Positions 60,982 through 64,000 of a stretch of 64,000 nucleotides of DNA are shown in pieces. This stretch comes from Ostreibacterium oceani. GTDB taxonomy: Bacteria; Pseudomonadota; Gammaproteobacteria; Cardiobacteriales; Ostreibacteriaceae. Position 1 is the first letter of the stretch. The number at the start of each line of letters is the position of its first letter. The notes beneath the pieces are model-generated. The model did no database searches and was not told where the DNA came from. It saw nothing but the letters and a program-made list of their open reading frames with translations. The stretch spans positions 47,008-111,007 of the forward strand of contig NZ_WHNW01000005.1 in NCBI RefSeq assembly GCF_009362845.1, read 5' to 3'. A program made the translations under genes and the position numbers.

Positions 60982-63135
60982 TTATTTCGTGGTGTGTAGT
61001 GATTTGGCTTGGCGTACTAGCTGGACAAACTCACTGCGGTAGCCGAATTCGTCAAATCCACGGGCGTTTACCGCCATCTCAATGATTTGGTCGAATGTAT
61101 AGTCGCCGAGATAGGCATCGCCGCGTAGTAATTGCCCAAATGCAGCAACGCTGGTTGCAAATCGGATATCATCAGAAACATCGGCGATAGATGGCTGTGC
61201 CATATCGTCTGTGATGGGGGTTTCGATGAGGCGGCTGGTGGTTGTGCCTGGCTGTTTATAGCGTAATTTTAGCCAAGCATATTCGCTGTCATGTGGTTTT
61301 TTTGCTGATTCGTTTGTTTTAGTGGCTTCGGTGGTTTCAGTTGGTTTGCCTGTACTATTGGGTTGATAACGCAGTTCATCAACTAACTGCCCAGCAGACC
61401 CAGTTGGCGTGATTTCGTAAATAGCGGTCACCGTATGACCTGAGCCAATGTCGCCTGCGTCGATTTTGTCGTTGTTGAAGTCTTCGCGGTTGAGTTGGCG
61501 TGTTTCGTAGCCAATCAATCGGTATTCGCTGACTTTATTTGGGTTAAATTCGATTTGGATTTTGACATCATTGGCAATCGGGAATAGGTTAGCGGCAGCC
61601 TCTTGGGCCAATACCTTGCGAGCTTCGTTTAGGGTGTCGATATAGGCGGCGGTACCGTTACCATGCTGGGCGAGGGTTTGCATTAAATGGTCGTTGTAAT
61701 TGCCTTGCCCAAAACCTAATATGGATAAATAGACACCACTGTCGCGTTGTTTTTCGATATAGGTTTTTAAGTCTTCGGTATGGTTGATGCCGACATTAAA
61801 GTCACCATCGGTGGCTAGAATAATGCGGTTAGTCCCCGTTGCGAGATAGTTTTCTTTTGCCAATTGATAGGCGAGTTCAATGCCGGCGGCACCTGCTGTC
61901 GAGCCGCCTGCCTGTAGATTCTCTAAGGCGGCGATGATTTGGGTTTTGTTGCTGGCTTTGGTGGGCGCTAGTACCGTGCCTGCGCTGCCTGCATAAACGA
62001 CAATCGACACCGTATCATCGGCATGTAATTCATCGAGTAGCAACCGAAAAGACTGTTTTAGTAGCGGTAATTTATCATTGGCCGCCATTGAACCTGAGGT
62101 GTCGATTAAAAAAACCAAATTCGACCGTGGTTTTTCAGCGTTGACTACGTCATGGCCTTGGATACCGATGTGCATGAGTTTGGTATTGGCATTCCACGGC
62201 GTGGGGAATACCGTCACATTGGGTTTGAACGCATTGTCGCTGTCGCTGGGTAAGTCGTATTGATAATCGAAATAATTAATCATCTCCTCGATACGTACGG
62301 CATCTTTGGATGGTAGCTGGTTGTGATTCAATTGCCGACGAATAAAGGCGTAGGCGGCAGTGTCTACGTCAATTGAGAATGTAGAAACGGGCTGCTCGGT
62401 GGTTTTTTGAACAGGGTTTGCGGTAACGCGCTCAAAGTTATCACCATCACTAACCGCGACACGCTGACGGGATAAGTCAGCGGATGGTTGCATAGGGGCT
62501 TGTGAAGTGGCTTGTGAATCAGATCCGCCGAATGCGGTTCTTATGCCCAACGAAATAACATGCACTTCTGTTGTATCAGCTTGGGAGTCAGATAGGCTAT
62601 TATTTGCTTGGCTATCTATACTATTATTATTCGATGGTTTGGCTTTGGCATACTCAGGCGCTTTGTTTTCAGGTTTGTTGTCGACCATCTCGGTGGCGGG
62701 CGCTGCTTGGTCTGCTGACGTGTCAGTTTGTTTTTGTGATGGGGTGTTACTGCTATTTTTTTCTACCACGCTGCCTAGAAAGAAGGGGCTGGTTTTTTCA
62801 CCTTGGTGGTCGAGATAATTGGGCACGACAATCGCAACGGCTAATACCGCAGCAATGGCACTACCTGACAGAATCATTTTTTTCATTGTATTACTCCATA
62901 GTTGTTTTAAGTTACTATAGATAAGACGCGCGGCATGACGAATTCCTTGGGGAGAAGTCGATTTATTTTCGTTGGTGTTTGATTTCGCATCAATTTGTGC
63001 CTTGTTTTGCGCTTTATTTTGCACATCATCGTCGATAAAAGCCTCACGGGCAGCGCGGATGGCGGCTGCTTTGGCGCGTTTGGACGCAGGCGGTGCGGTT
63101 AAATCCTGTAATTTTTTGAGGTCATTGTCATGCAT
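60982..63135 (-). CDS. VWA-domain membrane protein (YfbK-like), probable anti-sigma partner
   Basis: A 717-residue protein. The N-terminal cytoplasmic region (1-85) with KLQDLTAPPASKRAKAAAIRAAREAF resembles sigma-interacting tails of the sigma/VWA systems. One transmembrane helix (about 86-106) follows, then a low-complexity linker, a VWF-N-terminal block (FSIDVDTAAYAFIRRQLN), a VWA domain with MIDAS motif FLIDTSGSMA (plus ATDGDF), and a DUF3520-like C-terminus. It overlaps the sigma factor gene by 8 bp, which supports regulation of that sigma factor across the membrane. Confidence 0.9.
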   Translation of the reverse strand: MHDNDLKKLQDLTAPPASKRAKAAAIRAAREAFIDDDVQNKAQNKAQIDAKSNTNENKSTSPQGIRHAARLIYSNLKQLWSNTMKKMILSGSAIAAVLAVAIVVPNYLDHQGEKTSPFFLGSVVEKNSSNTPSQKQTDTSADQAAPATEMVDNKPENKAPEYAKAKPSNNNSIDSQANNSLSDSQADTTEVHVISLGIRTAFGGSDSQATSQAPMQPSADLSRQRVAVSDGDNFERVTANPVQKTTEQPVSTFSIDVDTAAYAFIRRQLNHNQLPSKDAVRIEEMINYFDYQYDLPSDSDNAFKPNVTVFPTPWNANTKLMHIGIQGHDVVNAEKPRSNLVFLIDTSGSMAANDKLPLLKQSFRLLLDELHADDTVSIVVYAGSAGTVLAPTKASNKTQIIAALENLQAGGSTAGAAGIELAYQLAKENYLATGTNRIILATDGDFNVGINHTEDLKTYIEKQRDSGVYLSILGFGQGNYNDHLMQTLAQHGNGTAAYIDTLNEARKVLAQEAAANLFPIANDVKIQIEFNPNKVSEYRLIGYETRQLNREDFNNDKIDAGDIGSGHTVTAIYEITPTGSAGQLVDELRYQPNSTGKPTETTEATKTNESAKKPHDSEYAWLKLRYKQPGTTTSRLIETPITDDMAQPSIADVSDDIRFATSVAAFGQLLRGDAYLGDYTFDQIIEMAVNARGFDEFGYRSEFVQLVRQAKSLHTTK

Positions 63136-63739
63136 CGTTTTGTACCTGTTGGCTCAGCTGTTTTTTGGCTTGGTGGATATACCACGAAACCGTACTCTCT
63201 TGGCATTGCATAATGGCTGCCGCTTCGAGGTGCGTGTGTCCCTCGGCATAGACTAATAGGGTCGCATCACGGAGTTTGTCAGGCAGTTGTTGTACGAGTT
63301 GCCAAAGGGTGATGGCATTCTCGTTTGCGGCTTCGTCTACAAGGCTGTGAGTAGTCGCATAGGCGGCGCTGTCGATGGCAATGTGCCCTGCCTCATGTGT
63401 TGCCTCATGTGTCGTGGGATACGCAGTGTTTTGGTAACCTGTCGCGTCATCCAGTGGTTCGGTCGCGCGGTGTGCTTGTTGGCGTAGAAAATCCTTTGCG
63501 CAATTAATGGTTATGCGATAAAGCCACGTGCTTAACGCGCTTTCTTGGCGAAATTGCCTAATGGCGCGTGCGGCTTTGATGCAGGCTTCTTGGGCGATGT
63601 CTTCGGCATCGCTCTGATTAAGTACCCATTTGAAGGCGCAGCGATAGATTAAATCGTAATGCGCCTCGATTAATTGTGAAAACGCATCGGCATCACCTTG
63701 TGCGGCTTGGGTGATTAACGGGTCAACGGGGTTTGACAT
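63128..63739 (-). CDS. ECF-type RNA polymerase sigma factor
   Basis: A 203-residue sigma-70 family factor. Region 2 is about 20-90 (FSQLIEAHYDLIYRCAFKWV, NQSDAEDIAQEACIKAARAIRQF, STWLYRITINCAKDFLR) and region 4 about 140-195 (LPDKLRDATLLVYAEGHTHLEAAAIMQCQESTVSWYIHQAKKQL). The linker holds a short repeated segment (TTHEATHEAGH). The overlapping downstream VWA protein is likely its membrane-bound regulator. The target regulon is unknown. Confidence 0.92.
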   Translation of the reverse strand: MSNPVDPLITQAAQGDADAFSQLIEAHYDLIYRCAFKWVLNQSDAEDIAQEACIKAARAIRQFRQESALSTWLYRITINCAKDFLRQQAHRATEPLDDATGYQNTAYPTTHEATHEAGHIAIDSAAYATTHSLVDEAANENAITLWQLVQQLPDKLRDATLLVYAEGHTHLEAAAIMQCQESTVSWYIHQAKKQLSQQVQNDA

Positions 63740-64000
63740 TTAACGGCATCGTGCTTAAGGGGTTAATTTGTTGCGTGTTGGTTTTTCTTGGTATCTGGGT
63801 AATTAGACGGGGCGGACAGAGAATTCCTTGGATAAAATAAAAATAATGGTAAAAAAACGTGGCGGATTCCATTTGCAAGTGCAACGGTCTAACATCTAGA
63901 TAATACCTCAAGTGGTGTTTGGTAGTCTAGTACTTTTCGGGGTCGGTTGTTTAATCTGTGTTCGATAAATTGTGTTTGCTCAAGCGTCACTGTGTCAAGC
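63740..64000. other. Upstream region of the sigma-VWA operon
   Basis: No gene supported up to the window end. Promoter for the sigma factor gene should lie here; I cannot fix its -35/-10 with confidence. Confidence 0.4.

Overview
The window looks like chromosomal DNA of a gammaproteobacterium. It carries the full division and cell wall (dcw) cluster in gammaproteobacterial order, ending ftsQ-ftsA-ftsZ-lpxC. It also has ubiE-ubiJ-ubiB, a homodimeric-type pyruvate dehydrogenase (aceE-aceF), csrA followed by tRNA-Ser(GCU), a PilS/PilR-like two-component pair, and MurE with the DNPR motif expected for meso-diaminopimelate. It is clearly not enterobacterial: murB sits apart from both birA and the dcw cluster, and lpxC is not followed by secM/secA. 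I cannot name the genus from the sequence alone.

Layout. 1-7.6 kb: the 3' part of a sensor kinase, pilR-like regulator, murB, a HAD phosphatase, and the ubiquinone genes ubiE-ubiJ-ubiB. 7.6-18.8 kb: an accessory zone of decayed and acquired genes. It holds a HAD fragment, an unknown Cys-rich protein, a frameshifted MFS transporter, LysE, a gamma-glutamylcyclotransferase-like cassette, GST, a tandem SnoaL-type lipoprotein, a quinone-reductase remnant, a divergent SDR/HxlR pair, and a two-gene integron-cassette-like insert (OLD-family nuclease, P-loop kinase) with one well-formed attC-like site. 19-25.3 kb: aceEF, csrA and tRNA-Ser. 25.5-28 kb: a SulP anion transporter with a tandem universal stress protein. 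28-46.6 kb: mraZ-rsmH-ftsL-ftsI-murE-murF-mraY-murD-ftsW-murG-murC-ddl-ftsQ-ftsA-ftsZ-lpxC, a tightly packed run of genes making peptidoglycan precursors, the divisome and lipid A. 47-58.3 kb: a universal stress protein and a BCCT osmolyte transporter, then a LysR-linked catabolic cluster (Ldh-family oxidoreductase, aldehyde dehydrogenase, atypical M19 dipeptidase-like protein, two poorly characterised proteins). 58.4-64 kb: a methyltransferase, a GNAT-nitrilase fusion, and an ECF sigma factor overlapping a VWA membrane protein.

Three themes stand out. First, two accessory inserts share a design. Each carries genes bounded by GTTAGGC/GCCTAAC core sites with the stop codon inside the core, and each lies between a resident gene and a second copy of that gene's 3' end. 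Second, short tandem repeats of about 8-21 bp are unusually common, both between genes and in frame within essential genes (ubiJ, murE, ftsW, aceF, pilR and others). Third, the BCCT-adjacent cluster contains an M19 homologue that appears to lack the N-terminal metal-binding motif of its family, next to a 569-residue protein I could not assign; together they suggest an undescribed catabolic route.
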